Origin: Modestobacter italicus
GTDB lineage: Bacteria > Actinomycetota > Actinomycetes > Mycobacteriales > Geodermatophilaceae
Direction of reading: 5' to 3'
DNA: 64,000 nt
Assembly: GCF_019799965.1 (NCBI RefSeq)
Contig: NZ_JABGCJ010000002.1
Location: 248,001-312,000, forward strand
Made by a program: the position numbers and the translations under genes. Under the pieces are notes generated by a model that saw only the letters and a program-made list of their open reading frames with translations, did no database searches and was not told where the DNA came from. Each line of letters starts with the position of its first letter. Within the stretch, counting starts at the first letter, position 1. Of this stretch, positions 18,871-28,300 are shown in pieces.

Positions 18871-19755
18871 ATGTCCCGCACGCCCACGCACGCCGCCCAG
18901 TTCGCCGACGTGGCGGACGTGACAACGCGGCTGTCGGCCGCGGGGTACCTGCCCGACCACCAGATCGCGACGACGGTGTTCCTCGCCGACCGGCTGGGCA
19001 AGCCGCTGCTGGTCGAGGGCCCGGCCGGGGTGGGGAAGACCGAGCTGGCCAAGGCGATGGCGACCGCGACCGGCGCCGAGCTGATCCGGCTGCAGTGCTA
19101 CGAGGGGCTGGACGAGGCGCGCGCGCTGTACGAGTGGAACTACAAGAAGCAGCTGCTGAGGATCTCCGCGGCGGGCACCGGCGGCGCCGACTGGGACACC
19201 GTGCACGACGACGTCTTCGGTGAGGAGTTCCTGCTCGCCCGGCCGCTGCTGACCGCGATCCGGCGCACCGAGCCGACGGTGCTGCTGATCGACGAGACCG
19301 ACAAGGCCGACGTCGAGGTGGAGGGCCTGCTGCTGGAGGTGCTCAGCGACTTCCAGGTGACCATCCCCGAGCTGGGCACGATCACCGCCACCCGCCGGCC
19401 GATGGTGGTGCTCACCTCCAACGCCACCCGCGAGCTGTCCGAGGCGCTGAAGCGGCGCTGCCTGTACCTGGCGCTGGACTACCCCAGCGCCGAGCGGGAG
19501 CGGGAGATCGTGCTGTCCCGGGTACCCGACCTGGCGCCGGGCCTGGCCGACCAGCTGGTGCGCACGGTGCGCGCGCTGCGGGCGCTGGAGCTGAAGAAGT
19601 CGCCGTCGATCTCGGAGACGCTGGACTGGGCGCAGACCCTGCTGGCGCTCGGCCTGGACACCCTGGACGAGCAGGCGGTGCGCTCGACGCTGGGCGTGGT
19701 GCTCAAGCACGCCAGCGACCAGACCCGCGCCGCGGCCGAGCTCCGGCTGAACTGA
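18871..19755 (+). CDS. MoxR-family AAA+ ATPase
   Basis: A 294-residue MoxR/CoxD-like chaperone ATPase. Walker A is GPAGVGKT at 50-57 and Walker B ends in LLIDETD with Asp141. Such ATPases work with a vWA protein to insert metals or assemble enzyme complexes. The vWA partner starts within its stop codon. The pair follows proA in Mycobacterium too. GAGGAG precedes the ATG. The client is unknown. Confidence 0.9.
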   Translation: MSRTPTHAAQFADVADVTTRLSAAGYLPDHQIATTVFLADRLGKPLLVEGPAGVGKTELAKAMATATGAELIRLQCYEGLDEARALYEWNYKKQLLRISAAGTGGADWDTVHDDVFGEEFLLARPLLTAIRRTEPTVLLIDETDKADVEVEGLLLEVLSDFQVTIPELGTITATRRPMVVLTSNATRELSEALKRRCLYLALDYPSAEREREIVLSRVPDLAPGLADQLVRTVRALRALELKKSPSISETLDWAQTLLALGLDTLDEQAVRSTLGVVLKHASDQTRAAAELRLN

Positions 19756-21233
19756 TGTCCGGGCCGTCGCCGCAGCCGGGCGTGCCGGCCGCTCCCGGGC
19801 CGGGTGGCCAGGCCGTGCCGGGTGGGCTGGCCGGGCACCTGGACGGCTTCGTCCGCGCGGTGCGCGAGGCCGGCGTCCCGGTCGGGATCAGCCAGGCGGT
19901 GGACGCCGCCGAGGTGCTCACCGTGGTCGACCTGCTCGACCGGGAGCAGCTGCGGCACGGACTGGCCGCGGTGCTGCTGCGGCGGGCGGCGCAGCGGGAG
20001 GCCTACGACGTCCTGTTCGACCTGTGGTGGCCGTTGACCGACCGCCCGGTTGCCGCCCCGGACGACGCGGACGAGCCGGACGACGCCGACGGCGAGGACG
20101 GCGGGGACGCCGACGGGCCGCTGCCGGTGGGCGACCCGGGGGCCCTGGCCGAGGCGATGCGGGCCGAGCTGCTGCGCCTGCTGCTGGCCGGTGACGAGGA
20201 GGCGCTGCGCCGGTTCGCCCGGCTGGCGGTGGACCAGCTCGGCGCCGGCACGCCCACCGCGTCGGGGCAGTCGTTCTTCAGCTACCGCGTGCTGCGTGCG
20301 CTCTCCCCGGACACGCTGGTCGCCCAGCTGCTCGCCGGGATGCTGGGGTCGGCGGAGCGCGGCGGTCTCGCCGAGCAGGTCGCCCGGTCGACGGCCAAGG
20401 AGCGGATCGCGGCGTTCCGGACCGCCGTGGAGGCCGAGGTCCGCCGCCGGACAGCGGCCGAGAAGGGGCGGGACAAGGTCGCCCGCAACGCCGTCCGGCC
20501 GCTGGCCGACCAGGTCGACTTCCTGCGGGCGCAGCAGGCCGACCTGGCCGAGCTGCGGCGCACGGTCGCGCCACTGGCCCGGCGGCTGGCAGCCAAGCTG
20601 TCGGCCCGCCGCCGGCTCGGTCGGGCCGGGCGGCTGGACTTCCGGCGCACCGTGCGGGCCTCGCTGGCGACCGGTGGCATGCCGCTGGTGACCCACCACC
20701 GGCCGCGCGCGGTGCACAAGCCCGAGCTGGTCGTGCTGTGCGACGTCAGCGGGTCGGTCGCCGGGTTCAGCCACTTCACCCTGATGCTCACCCAGGCGCT
20801 GCGCGAGCACTTCAGCGGCGTCCGGGCGTTCGCGTTCGTCGACACCACCGACGAGGTGACCCGCTTCTTCTCACCCGGCGCCGACGTGGTGGACGCGATC
20901 GCCCGGATCGGCCGGGAGGCCGACGTGGTCGGCTTCGACGGGCACAGCGACTACGGCAACTCCCTGGAGGTCTTCGCCGAGCGGTGGCCGGCCGCCGTCG
21001 GACCGAAGACGTCGCTGCTGGTGCTCGGGGACGGGCGCACCAACTACCGGCACCCCGGGCTGCCCACGCTGGCCGACCTGGTGCGCCGCTCGCGGACGGC
21101 GCACTGGCTCAACCCGGAGCCCCGTCGACTCTGGGGGAGTGGTGACTCCGCGGCCGACCAGTACCGGCAGGTCATCCCGATGGTGGAGGTGCGGACGGCC
21201 GCCCAGCTGGCCGACTTCGTCACCACGCTCTGA
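19755..21233 (+). CDS. vWA-domain protein, CoxE-like
   Basis: A 492-residue partner of the MoxR ATPase. The C-terminal half is a von Willebrand A domain with the metal site DVSGS at 330-334. An acidic, aspartate-rich linker lies near residues 100-120. The N-terminal half is the CoxE-type helical region. The ATG shares one base with the upstream stop codon. No signal peptide or membrane segment is seen, so it acts in the cytoplasm. Confidence 0.88.
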   Translation: MSGPSPQPGVPAAPGPGGQAVPGGLAGHLDGFVRAVREAGVPVGISQAVDAAEVLTVVDLLDREQLRHGLAAVLLRRAAQREAYDVLFDLWWPLTDRPVAAPDDADEPDDADGEDGGDADGPLPVGDPGALAEAMRAELLRLLLAGDEEALRRFARLAVDQLGAGTPTASGQSFFSYRVLRALSPDTLVAQLLAGMLGSAERGGLAEQVARSTAKERIAAFRTAVEAEVRRRTAAEKGRDKVARNAVRPLADQVDFLRAQQADLAELRRTVAPLARRLAAKLSARRRLGRAGRLDFRRTVRASLATGGMPLVTHHRPRAVHKPELVVLCDVSGSVAGFSHFTLMLTQALREHFSGVRAFAFVDTTDEVTRFFSPGADVVDAIARIGREADVVGFDGHSDYGNSLEVFAERWPAAVGPKTSLLVLGDGRTNYRHPGLPTLADLVRRSRTAHWLNPEPRRLWGSGDSAADQYRQVIPMVEVRTAAQLADFVTTL

Positions 21234-21309
21234 GGCCCGGGCGCCCCGCCGGCGGGGGCGGCCCAACCGGCGGCCGGTGGTCGGCGGACCGCCGGTGGCC
21301 GTGCCGGGC

Positions 21310-21315
21310 TAGGCT
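21310..21315 (+). promoter_or_regulatory. nadD -10 element
   Basis: TAGGCT ends 6 nt before the nadD GTG; the same hexamer precedes selC and the selA leader. Confidence 0.5.
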
Positions 21316-21321
21316 CGGTCG

Positions 21322-22107
21322 GTGGCAGGACGTCGACTCGGGGTGATGGGCGGGACCTTCGACCCCGTTCACCACGGTCACCTGGTGGCCGCCAGCGAGG
21401 TCGCCGGGCTGTTCGGGCTCGACGAGGTCGTGTTCGTGCCGACCGGTCAGCCGTGGCAGAAGTCCGAGCGCGGGGTGAGCCCGGCGGAGGACCGCTACCT
21501 CATGACGGTGATCGCCACTGCCTCCAACCCGAGGTTCTCGGTGAGCCGGGTCGACGTCGACCGTGGCGGCCCGACGTACACGATCGACACCCTGACCGAC
21601 CTGCGCCGCGAGCACCCCGACGCCGAGCTGTTCTTCATCACCGGCGCCGACGCCCTCGCCCAGATCGTCGGCTGGCGGGAGACCGACAAGCTCTTCCAGC
21701 TGGCCCACTTCGTCGGCGTCACCCGCCCCGGCTACCAGCTGGCCGACGCCGACCTGCCCCGGGGCGCGGTCAGCCTGGTGGAGGTCCCGGCGCTCGCGAT
21801 CAGCTCCACCGACTGCCGTGACCGGGTCCGCCGCGGGCGGCCGGTCTGGTACCTGGTGCCCGACGGCGTGGTGCAGTACATCGAGAAGCGCGGGCTCTAC
21901 CACCCCGGCGCCGCCGGGCCCGACGAGGTGCTGCCCGGTACCGGGGTCCGGCTCGACGGCGTGCCCGACCGGACGACGACCGCCCCGCTCTCCGCACCAT
22001 CCCCGCACGAGTCGGGCATGCCCACCCTGCCCGACGACCCCACCCAGCCCGACGACACAGCCCCCGGGGACGACACGTCCCCCGACCTGCAGGAGATGCC
22101 CCGATGA
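21322..22107 (+). CDS. nadD: Nicotinate-nucleotide adenylyltransferase
   Basis: Joins nicotinate mononucleotide and ATP to give deamido-NAD. The nucleotidyltransferase motif [12 protein letters not shown] is at about 10-21, and the C-terminal ISSTDCR signature is present. At 261 residues it is longer than usual (about 200) because of an acidic, proline-rich tail after residue 200 that is probably disordered. The tail ends in an ATGA overlap with rsfS. Confidence 0.93.
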   Translation: MAGRRLGVMGGTFDPVHHGHLVAASEVAGLFGLDEVVFVPTGQPWQKSERGVSPAEDRYLMTVIATASNPRFSVSRVDVDRGGPTYTIDTLTDLRREHPDAELFFITGADALAQIVGWRETDKLFQLAHFVGVTRPGYQLADADLPRGAVSLVEVPALAISSTDCRDRVRRGRPVWYLVPDGVVQYIEKRGLYHPGAAGPDEVLPGTGVRLDGVPDRTTTAPLSAPSPHESGMPTLPDDPTQPDDTAPGDDTSPDLQEMPR

Positions 22108-22565
22108 CCGCCTCGGCCGAGGCCCGCGAGACCGCGCTGATCGCAGCGCAGGCCGCCGCCGACAAACTGGCCACCGACGTCTCGATCGTGGACGTCAGCG
22201 ATCGACTGGCGATCACCGACGCCTTCGTCCTCACCTCCGCCCCCAGCGAGCGCCAGGTGCAGGCGATCGTCGATGCCGTGGAGGAGCAGCTGCGCGAGCA
22301 CGGCGTGAAGCCGGTGCGCCGTGAGGGCGTGGCCGAGGGCCGCTGGGTGCTCTTGGACTTCGTCGACGTCGTGGTGCACGTACAGCACGCCGAGGAGCGG
22401 GCGTACTACGCCCTCGAGCGGCTCTGGAAGGACTGCCCGGTCATCCCGTTCACCGATGCGGCGGCCCGCCCGGCGGACGGTGCGACGACCGGTGCTGCCG
22501 GCGCTCCCGACACGACGCCCGGGGACCGGTCCGGCGATCCGGAGCAGGGCGAGTCCGACCGGTGA
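22104..22565 (+). CDS. rsfS: Ribosomal silencing factor RsfS
   Basis: Binds uL14 and blocks joining of the ribosomal subunits when nutrients are scarce. The RsfS/Iojap domain covers residues 1-120, including VVDVSD-like and [15 protein letters not shown] segments. A 30-residue low-complexity acidic tail follows, for 153 residues in all. It overlaps nadD by 4 nt and the downstream phosphatase by 4 nt (GTGA). Confidence 0.93.
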   Translation: MTASAEARETALIAAQAAADKLATDVSIVDVSDRLAITDAFVLTSAPSERQVQAIVDAVEEQLREHGVKPVRREGVAEGRWVLLDFVDVVVHVQHAEERAYYALERLWKDCPVIPFTDAAARPADGATTGAAGAPDTTPGDRSGDPEQGESDR

Positions 22566-23335
22566 CCGACGGCGCTGGCGACCCGCCGGTGCGCCGCCTG
22601 GTCGTGTGGCGGCACGGGCGGACCGAGTGGAACGCCGGCGGCCGGTTCCAGGGCCAGCTGGACCCGCCCCTGGACGACGAGGGCCGGGCCCAGGCGGCGC
22701 GGACCGCGCCGGTGCTGGCCGGTCTGCTGCGCGGTGAGCAGGTGCTGCTGGTCTCCAGTGATCTGCAGCGGGCCGTGGACACCGCGGGTGCTCTCGCGCC
22801 GTTCCTCGGCGTGCCGCTGCAGGTGGACGAGCGACTGCGGGAGCACGGGCTCGGCAGCTGGGAGGGCCTGACCCGCGACGAGGTGGCCGAGCGGCACCCC
22901 GAGCAGTACGCCGACTGGATGGCCGGCCGGCCGGTGCCGGGGCGCGGCGGCGAGGCGCAGGCCGACGTCGCCGCCCGGGCGCTCGCTGCGGTCGCGGCCC
23001 TCCCCCCGGCGTCCGTCGCCGTCCTGGTGACCCACGGAGGCACGGCCGGGCGCCTGCTGGAGGCACTGCTGGGCATCGGCCCGGAGCACCGCCGGCTGTT
23101 CGGGCCGCTGGGCAACTGCCACTGGAGCGAGCTGTCGTTCCAGGCATCGGGGTGGCGGCTGATGCGGCACAACGTGTCGGTGCCCGCGCAGGTCGAGGGC
23201 GGCCGGTGGACGACCGGCGACCGGGGCCCGTTCCCGGGGCCGTCCGGCACGGACGTGCCCGATGCCCCGCCGTCGGGCGCCACCCCGGACGAGGCCCCGC
23301 CGGCGACCCTGACCGACGCCGACGCCGCGGGCTGA
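22562..23335 (+). CDS. Histidine phosphatase, GpgP-like
   Basis: A 257-residue phosphoglycerate-mutase-like phosphatase. The phospho-accepting histidine lies in RHGRTEWN (about 18-25) and the second catalytic histidine in THGG (near 158). In Mycobacterium the gene at this position encodes glucosyl-3-phosphoglycerate phosphatase (GpgP) of methylglucose lipopolysaccharide synthesis. That activity is inferred from position; a plain phosphoglycerate mutase-like role is possible. The acidic Pro/Ala tail is probably disordered. Confidence 0.82.
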   Translation: MTDGAGDPPVRRLVVWRHGRTEWNAGGRFQGQLDPPLDDEGRAQAARTAPVLAGLLRGEQVLLVSSDLQRAVDTAGALAPFLGVPLQVDERLREHGLGSWEGLTRDEVAERHPEQYADWMAGRPVPGRGGEAQADVAARALAAVAALPPASVAVLVTHGGTAGRLLEALLGIGPEHRRLFGPLGNCHWSELSFQASGWRLMRHNVSVPAQVEGGRWTTGDRGPFPGPSGTDVPDAPPSGATPDEAPPATLTDADAAG

Positions 23336-23360
23336 CCGCGGCCCTCGTCGACCGCGCCAC

Positions 23361-23366
23361 TAACCT
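23361..23366 (+). promoter_or_regulatory. degV -10 element
   Basis: TAACCT lies 6 nt upstream of the degV ATG. Confidence 0.5.
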
Positions 23367-23372
23367 CGCGCC

Positions 23373-24314
23373 ATGTCCGTCGCCGTGGTCACCGACTCGA
23401 CGGCCTATCTGCCGCCAGAGGTCGTGGACACCCTGGGCATCGAGGTCGTCCCGCTCTACGTCGTGCTGGCCGGGCGGTCCGGGCGGGAGGGCAGCGACGT
23501 CACCTCCGCCGAGGTGGCCCGGTCCCTCGCGGTGCGGGGCGGGCACGTCTCCACCTCCCGGCCGACGCCCGGTGACTTCGTGGCGGTCTACCGCCGGCTG
23601 CTCGACGGCGGTGCCGAGCGGATCGTGTCGGTGCACCTGTCCGGCGAGCTGTCGGGCACGTGGGACGCCGCGCGGCTCGCCGCGGGCCAGGTCGGGGAGC
23701 ACCTGGTGACCGTGCTGGACTCGCGGTCCGCGGCGATGGGCACCGGGTTCGCGGTGCTCGCCGCCGCGCGCGCGGCCGCCGACGGAGCACCCGCCGCTGA
23801 GGTGGCGGGGGCGGCCCGGGACACGGCCGCGGTCACCCGGACCTTCTTCGTGGTCGACACCTTGGAGCACCTGCGGCGGGGTGGCCGGATCGGCGCGGCC
23901 GCCGCGCTGCTGGGGAGCGCCCTCGCCATGAAGCCGGTGCTGCACGTGACCGACGGCCGCGTGGTCGCCCTGGAGAAGGTGCGCACCTCCGCCCGGGCGG
24001 TGAACCGGCTGGTGCAGCGCGCGGTGGACGTCGCCGGGGACGGAGCCGTCGCTGCGGCCGTGCACCACCTGGCTGCTCCCGAGCGGGCTCAGCGGCTGGC
24101 CGACCAGCTCACGGCCCGGCTGCCCCGGCTCACCGAGCTGCACGTCAGCGAGCTGGGCGCGGCGGTGGGCGCGCACGTCGGACCCGGTGCGGTGGGCGTG
24201 GTGATCGACCCGACGCCCCGGCCGGCCGGCGCCGGGCCGCAGCTGCCGGGGCCAGCCGCACCGGAGCAGCGCGCGGACGCCGAGTCGGGGGACGAACCGG
24301 GTCAGCAGGCCTGA
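23373..24314 (+). CDS. DegV family fatty-acid-binding protein
   Basis: A 313-residue DegV/FakB-type protein that presents a bound fatty acid to a kinase. The N-terminal VVTDSTAYLP and the HVSTSRPTPGDF segment mark the ligand pocket, followed by the second domain with HLRRGGRIG. No FakA kinase is visible in the window. The gene keeps its conserved actinobacterial place between the phosphatase and comEA. Confidence 0.88.
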   Translation: MSVAVVTDSTAYLPPEVVDTLGIEVVPLYVVLAGRSGREGSDVTSAEVARSLAVRGGHVSTSRPTPGDFVAVYRRLLDGGAERIVSVHLSGELSGTWDAARLAAGQVGEHLVTVLDSRSAAMGTGFAVLAAARAAADGAPAAEVAGAARDTAAVTRTFFVVDTLEHLRRGGRIGAAAALLGSALAMKPVLHVTDGRVVALEKVRTSARAVNRLVQRAVDVAGDGAVAAAVHHLAAPERAQRLADQLTARLPRLTELHVSELGAAVGAHVGPGAVGVVIDPTPRPAGAGPQLPGPAAPEQRADAESGDEPGQQA

Positions 24315-24334
24315 GTTCCGTGGGTCGCGCATCC

Positions 24335-24368
24335 CGGCACCGTGGCCCAGCGGCCCGGGCCGGTGCCG
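24335..24368 (+). terminator. Possible degV terminator
   Basis: CGGCACCG (24335-24342) pairs with CGGTGCCG (24361-24368) around an 18-nt loop, starting 21 nt past the stop codon. Confidence 0.35.
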
Positions 24369-24372
24369 CCGG

Positions 24373-24400
24373 TCGTCCACAGTGGGAGCGGTCGTCCACA
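24373..24400. promoter_or_regulatory. Two DnaA-box-like repeats upstream of comEA
   Basis: TCGTCCACA occurs at 24373-24381 and 24392-24400, inside a 14-bp direct repeat (24370-24383, 24389-24402). Each copy differs at one position from the actinobacterial DnaA box TTGTCCACA. The spacing is 19 bp, about two helical turns. Confidence 0.4.
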
Positions 24401-24438
24401 GTCCCCGTCGGGCGGTGCCCCTGCGGGTGACCGGCTCC

Positions 24439-24444
24439 TAACGT
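24439..24444 (+). promoter_or_regulatory. comEA -10 element
   Basis: TAACGT ends 7 nt before the comEA GTG and about 40 bp downstream of the DnaA-box-like pair. Confidence 0.5.
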
Positions 24445-24451
24445 CCGCCGG

Positions 24452-25348
24452 GTGCGTTCCTCCGCCCGTCGCAGCGACGACTCCGACGTCATCCGCGCCC
24501 GGCTGCGCGCGCTGCTGGCCGAGGAGCAGCCACGGGCCGGCTGGGTGCCCGGGGACGACGACGCCGCCCGACCCGCCCGGTGGCCGGGGGAGGCGGACGA
24601 CGCGCGTACCGGGGCCGGCCGCTGGGCGGACGAGCAGGACACCGACGAGCTGTACGACGTGGCCGACCTGCCGCGGGACGACACCGTGCTGCCCGCCGGC
24701 CTGGGCCGGCACCGCGCTCCCGGCCGGACGGCCCGGCTCGACCCGGGCGGTCCAGGAGCGTGGTCGCTGTGGGTCGTCGCGGTCTTGGCCGCGGTCCTGG
24801 TGGTCGGCTGGACGTGGGCCGACCGGCCGGCGGTGGAGCGGGTGCCCACATCCACCTCGTCGACCGTCCCGGACGGCGACACGACCGCTGCGGTCGCGCC
24901 GACGGCAGACGCGGCAGCCCCGGTGCCGAGCGGCACGGTGGTGGTCTCGGTCGTCGGGCAGGTGGCCGCCCCGGGCCTGGTGACGCTCCCGGCCGGCGCC
25001 CGGGTGGCCGATGCGCTCGCCGCCGCCGGTGGGCTCCTGCCGGCGGCCGACCCGGCGTCGGTGAACGCCGCGGCCGTGCTCACCGACGGGGAGCAGATCG
25101 CCATCGGCGTCCCCGGCGTGGCCGCTCCTGCCGCGGCCGGCCCCACCGCGGCCGGGGGCCCGCTGGACCTGAACTCCGCCACCGTGGCCGACCTGGACGC
25201 GCTGCCGGGCATCGGCCCGGTATTGGCCCAGCGGATCGTGGACCACCGCACCGCGCAGGGCCCGTTCACCAGCGTCGAGCAGCTGGACGACGTCAGCGGC
25301 ATCGGGCCCGCGATCTACGGCGAGCTGGCCGAGCGGGTCCGGGTCTGA
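24452..25348 (+). CDS. comEA: ComEA-like DNA-binding protein
   Basis: Membrane-anchored DNA receptor of the transformation type. In its 298 residues, a charged cytoplasmic N-terminus is followed by one transmembrane helix (about 104-122), an SLBB domain (161-222) and a C-terminal helix-hairpin-helix module (239-298) that contains LPGIGPVLAQRI and VSGIGPAIYGEL. Together with comEC it could take up DNA, although competence is not proven for this group. The first 100 residues are less conserved and acidic. Confidence 0.88.
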   Translation: MRSSARRSDDSDVIRARLRALLAEEQPRAGWVPGDDDAARPARWPGEADDARTGAGRWADEQDTDELYDVADLPRDDTVLPAGLGRHRAPGRTARLDPGGPGAWSLWVVAVLAAVLVVGWTWADRPAVERVPTSTSSTVPDGDTTAAVAPTADAAAPVPSGTVVVSVVGQVAAPGLVTLPAGARVADALAAAGGLLPAADPASVNAAAVLTDGEQIAIGVPGVAAPAAAGPTAAGGPLDLNSATVADLDALPGIGPVLAQRIVDHRTAQGPFTSVEQLDDVSGIGPAIYGELAERVRV

Positions 25349-25350
25349 CG

Positions 25351-28300
25351 GTGCACACGCGACCAGCGGCCCCACGGCGGCTGCGGAAACCGGTCCACCG
25401 GGTCCGGGCAACCGGGCGGTGGTCGTGGGTCGACCTGCGGCTGGTGCCGGTGGCGGTGACCGTCTGGCTGCTGACGCTGGCCGCGCCGCACCTGGGCGTG
25501 CCGCTGCTGCTCACGCTGACCGGTGGGTCCGCGGTGGTGGCGGCCGCGCTGCTGTCTGGTGGTGGTGGACGGGCGGGCGCATCGGTGACGGTGGCCTGTC
25601 TCGCCGCGCTGACCGTGACGGGCGGGCTGTCGGCGGCCCGTGCCCAGGACCGGCTGGACTCACCGTTGACCGGCCTCGCCGGGCGGGTGGTCGAGGTCCG
25701 GCTGGAGCTGGACGACGACCCGCGCGTGCTGACGGCCGCCGGCGGCCCGCGTGCGCTGGTCCGGGGGAGCGTGACGGCGGTCGGTGACCGCGCCGCGGGC
25801 GGTGAGGGCGTGCTCCTGTTCGGGCCGGCCGAGGAGTGGACGGGGTTGTTGCCCGGCCAGGGGGTCCGGCTGCGGGCAGCGGTCCGGGCCGCCGGTGCGG
25901 CGGACGGCGTGGTGGCCGTGCTGTCGGCGCGCTCTCCGCCGGAGCCGGTCGGGGGGCCGGGCCGGGGACAGCTGGCCGCGGGTGCACTGCGCAGCGGGCT
26001 GGTCGCCTCGGCGGCCCGGACGCTGCCGGAACGCCCTGCCGGACTGCTGCCCGGTCTGGTGGTCGGTGACACCAGCGCGATGGACCCCACCCTCACCGCG
26101 GAGTTCCGGCGGGCCGGGCTGGCGCACCTGACGGCGGTCTCGGGTGCCAACGTCGCGATCGTGGTGGCCCTGGTGCTCTGGCCGCTGCGGGCGCGGGGAG
26201 CCGACCGCCGGGTGCAGGCGGTGGTGGGCGTCCTGGCGGTGGTCGGGTTCGTCGTCCTGGCCCGACCCGGCGCCAGCGTGCTGCGCGCCGGGGTGATGGG
26301 CGGGGTGGCGCTGCTGGCGCTGGCGTCGGGCCGGGCGCGGGCGGCCGTCCCCGCGCTGGCCACGAGCGTGGTCGTGCTGCTCCTGCTGCAGCCGGGGCTG
26401 GCCGTCGATGGCGGCTTCGTGCTCTCGGTCGCGGCGACGGCGGCGATCGTGCTGCTGGCGCCCGGCTGGTCGCGGGCACTCCGCCGCCGCGGCACCCCGC
26501 GACCGGTGGCCGACGCGCTGGCGGTGAGCGCGGCGGCCGGGCTGGTGACCGCACCGCTGATCGCCGCGCTGTCCGGCGTGGTCAGCGTCGTCTCCCTGCC
26601 GGCCAACCTGCTGGCCGCGCCGGCGGTCGCCCCGGCCACCGTGCTCGGGCTGCTGGCCGCGCTCAGCTCGCCGGTGGCCCCGGGCCTGGCCGACGTGTTC
26701 AGCTGGCTGGCCGGGTGGCCCGTCCGATGGCTGGTGCTGATCACGGAGCGCGCCGCCGCGGTGCCGGACGGCGTCACCGGCTGGCCCACGGGGCTGCCCG
26801 GTGCGGTCCTGCTCACGGTGCTGCTCGCTGCGGGCGCCTGGTCGTTGCTGCGCTGGCCGCGGTTGCGCCTGCTGGCCCTGGCGGCCCTGGCCGGGATCGT
26901 CGTGGTCGGCTGGCCGCTGCGCCAGGCGACCCGTGGGTGGCCGGTGCCGGACACCGTCGTCGTCGCCTGCGACGTCGGGCAGGGCGACGCGCTGGTGCTG
27001 CCGACCGGGCCCGGCGAGGCGGTGCTCGTGGACGCCGGCCCGGACCCGGCGCTGGTCGACGGGTGCCTCGACCGACTGGGGGTCGACCGGCTGCCGCTGG
27101 TCTTCCTCTCCCACCTGGACGCCGACCACGTGGGCGGCCTGGCCGGTGCGCTGACCGGCCGGGAGGTCGGCGACGTGGCGACCGGGACGCTCACCCCGAC
27201 CGACGAGCGGCGCCCCGTGCTCGACGCGGCCGTGGCGGCGGCAGGGGCCCGGCACGTCGTCCTGCGGCCCGGTGACCGGCGGACGGTGGGCACCGCCCGG
27301 TTCGAGGCGCTGGCGCCCGACCCGGCGCTCGCCGTGCCGGGTGGTGAGCCCAACGACCTCAGCCTGGTGCTCCGGGCCACCCAACGCGGGCTGCGGGTGC
27401 TGCTCACCGGGGACCTGGGCGCCGGGGCGGAGGCGCGGCTGGTGGCCTCGGGCATCGACCTGAGCGCCGACGTGGTCAAGGTGCCGCACCACGGCAGCGG
27501 GGACGCCGACCCGGGGTTCCTGTCCGCGACCGGGGCCGCCGTCGCGCTGATCTCGGTGGGCGCCGACAACACCTACGGCCACCCCGCCGACCGGCTGCTG
27601 GACATGCTGGCCGGCATGCGCGTCCACCGCACCGACCGGGACGGCGACGTCGCGGTCAGCGGCAGCGCGGAGGACTGGGGCGTGGCCGTGCGCGGCCCGG
27701 ACGACGCGCTGCGTGCCACGGCCGCGTCATCGGACCCTGGCGGGCCGGGACCGGGTCCGCCGATCCGGCCGCCCGCACCGGCCGCAGTGGTCCGGCCGCG
27801 CACACCGGCCGCAGCGTGCCGGCGGGCGCTGGTGGCGGGCCGGTCCGGTCGGCACCCCGTGGCAGCATGGCCGCGTGCCCGCACAGACCCCTGCCCCGAC
27901 CTCCCGGCTCCGCGTCGTGGCGGGCGAGGAGGAGCTGCTGCGCGCTCGCGCGGTGTCGGCCGTGCGGGCCGCGGTGCGCGAGCGCCACCCCGACAGCGAG
28001 GAGCACGAGCTGGCCGCCGCCGGGCTGCCGGTCGGGCAGCTGGCCGACGTGCTGGCCCCCTCGCTGTTCGGCGGCCACCGGCTCGTCGTGGTCACCGGGG
28101 TGCAGGAGTCGGCGGCCGCACTGGCCGACTCCTTGATCAGCTACACCAAGGACCCGGACCCGGAGCTCACGCTGGTCGTGGTGCACAACGGCGGCAAGCG
28201 GAACGAGGCACTCATCAAGGCATTCAAGAGCGCCGGGGCAGCGGTCGACGACTGCCCGAAGATCAGCTCGGCGGGGGAGCGGGTCGCCTTCGTGCGCAAC

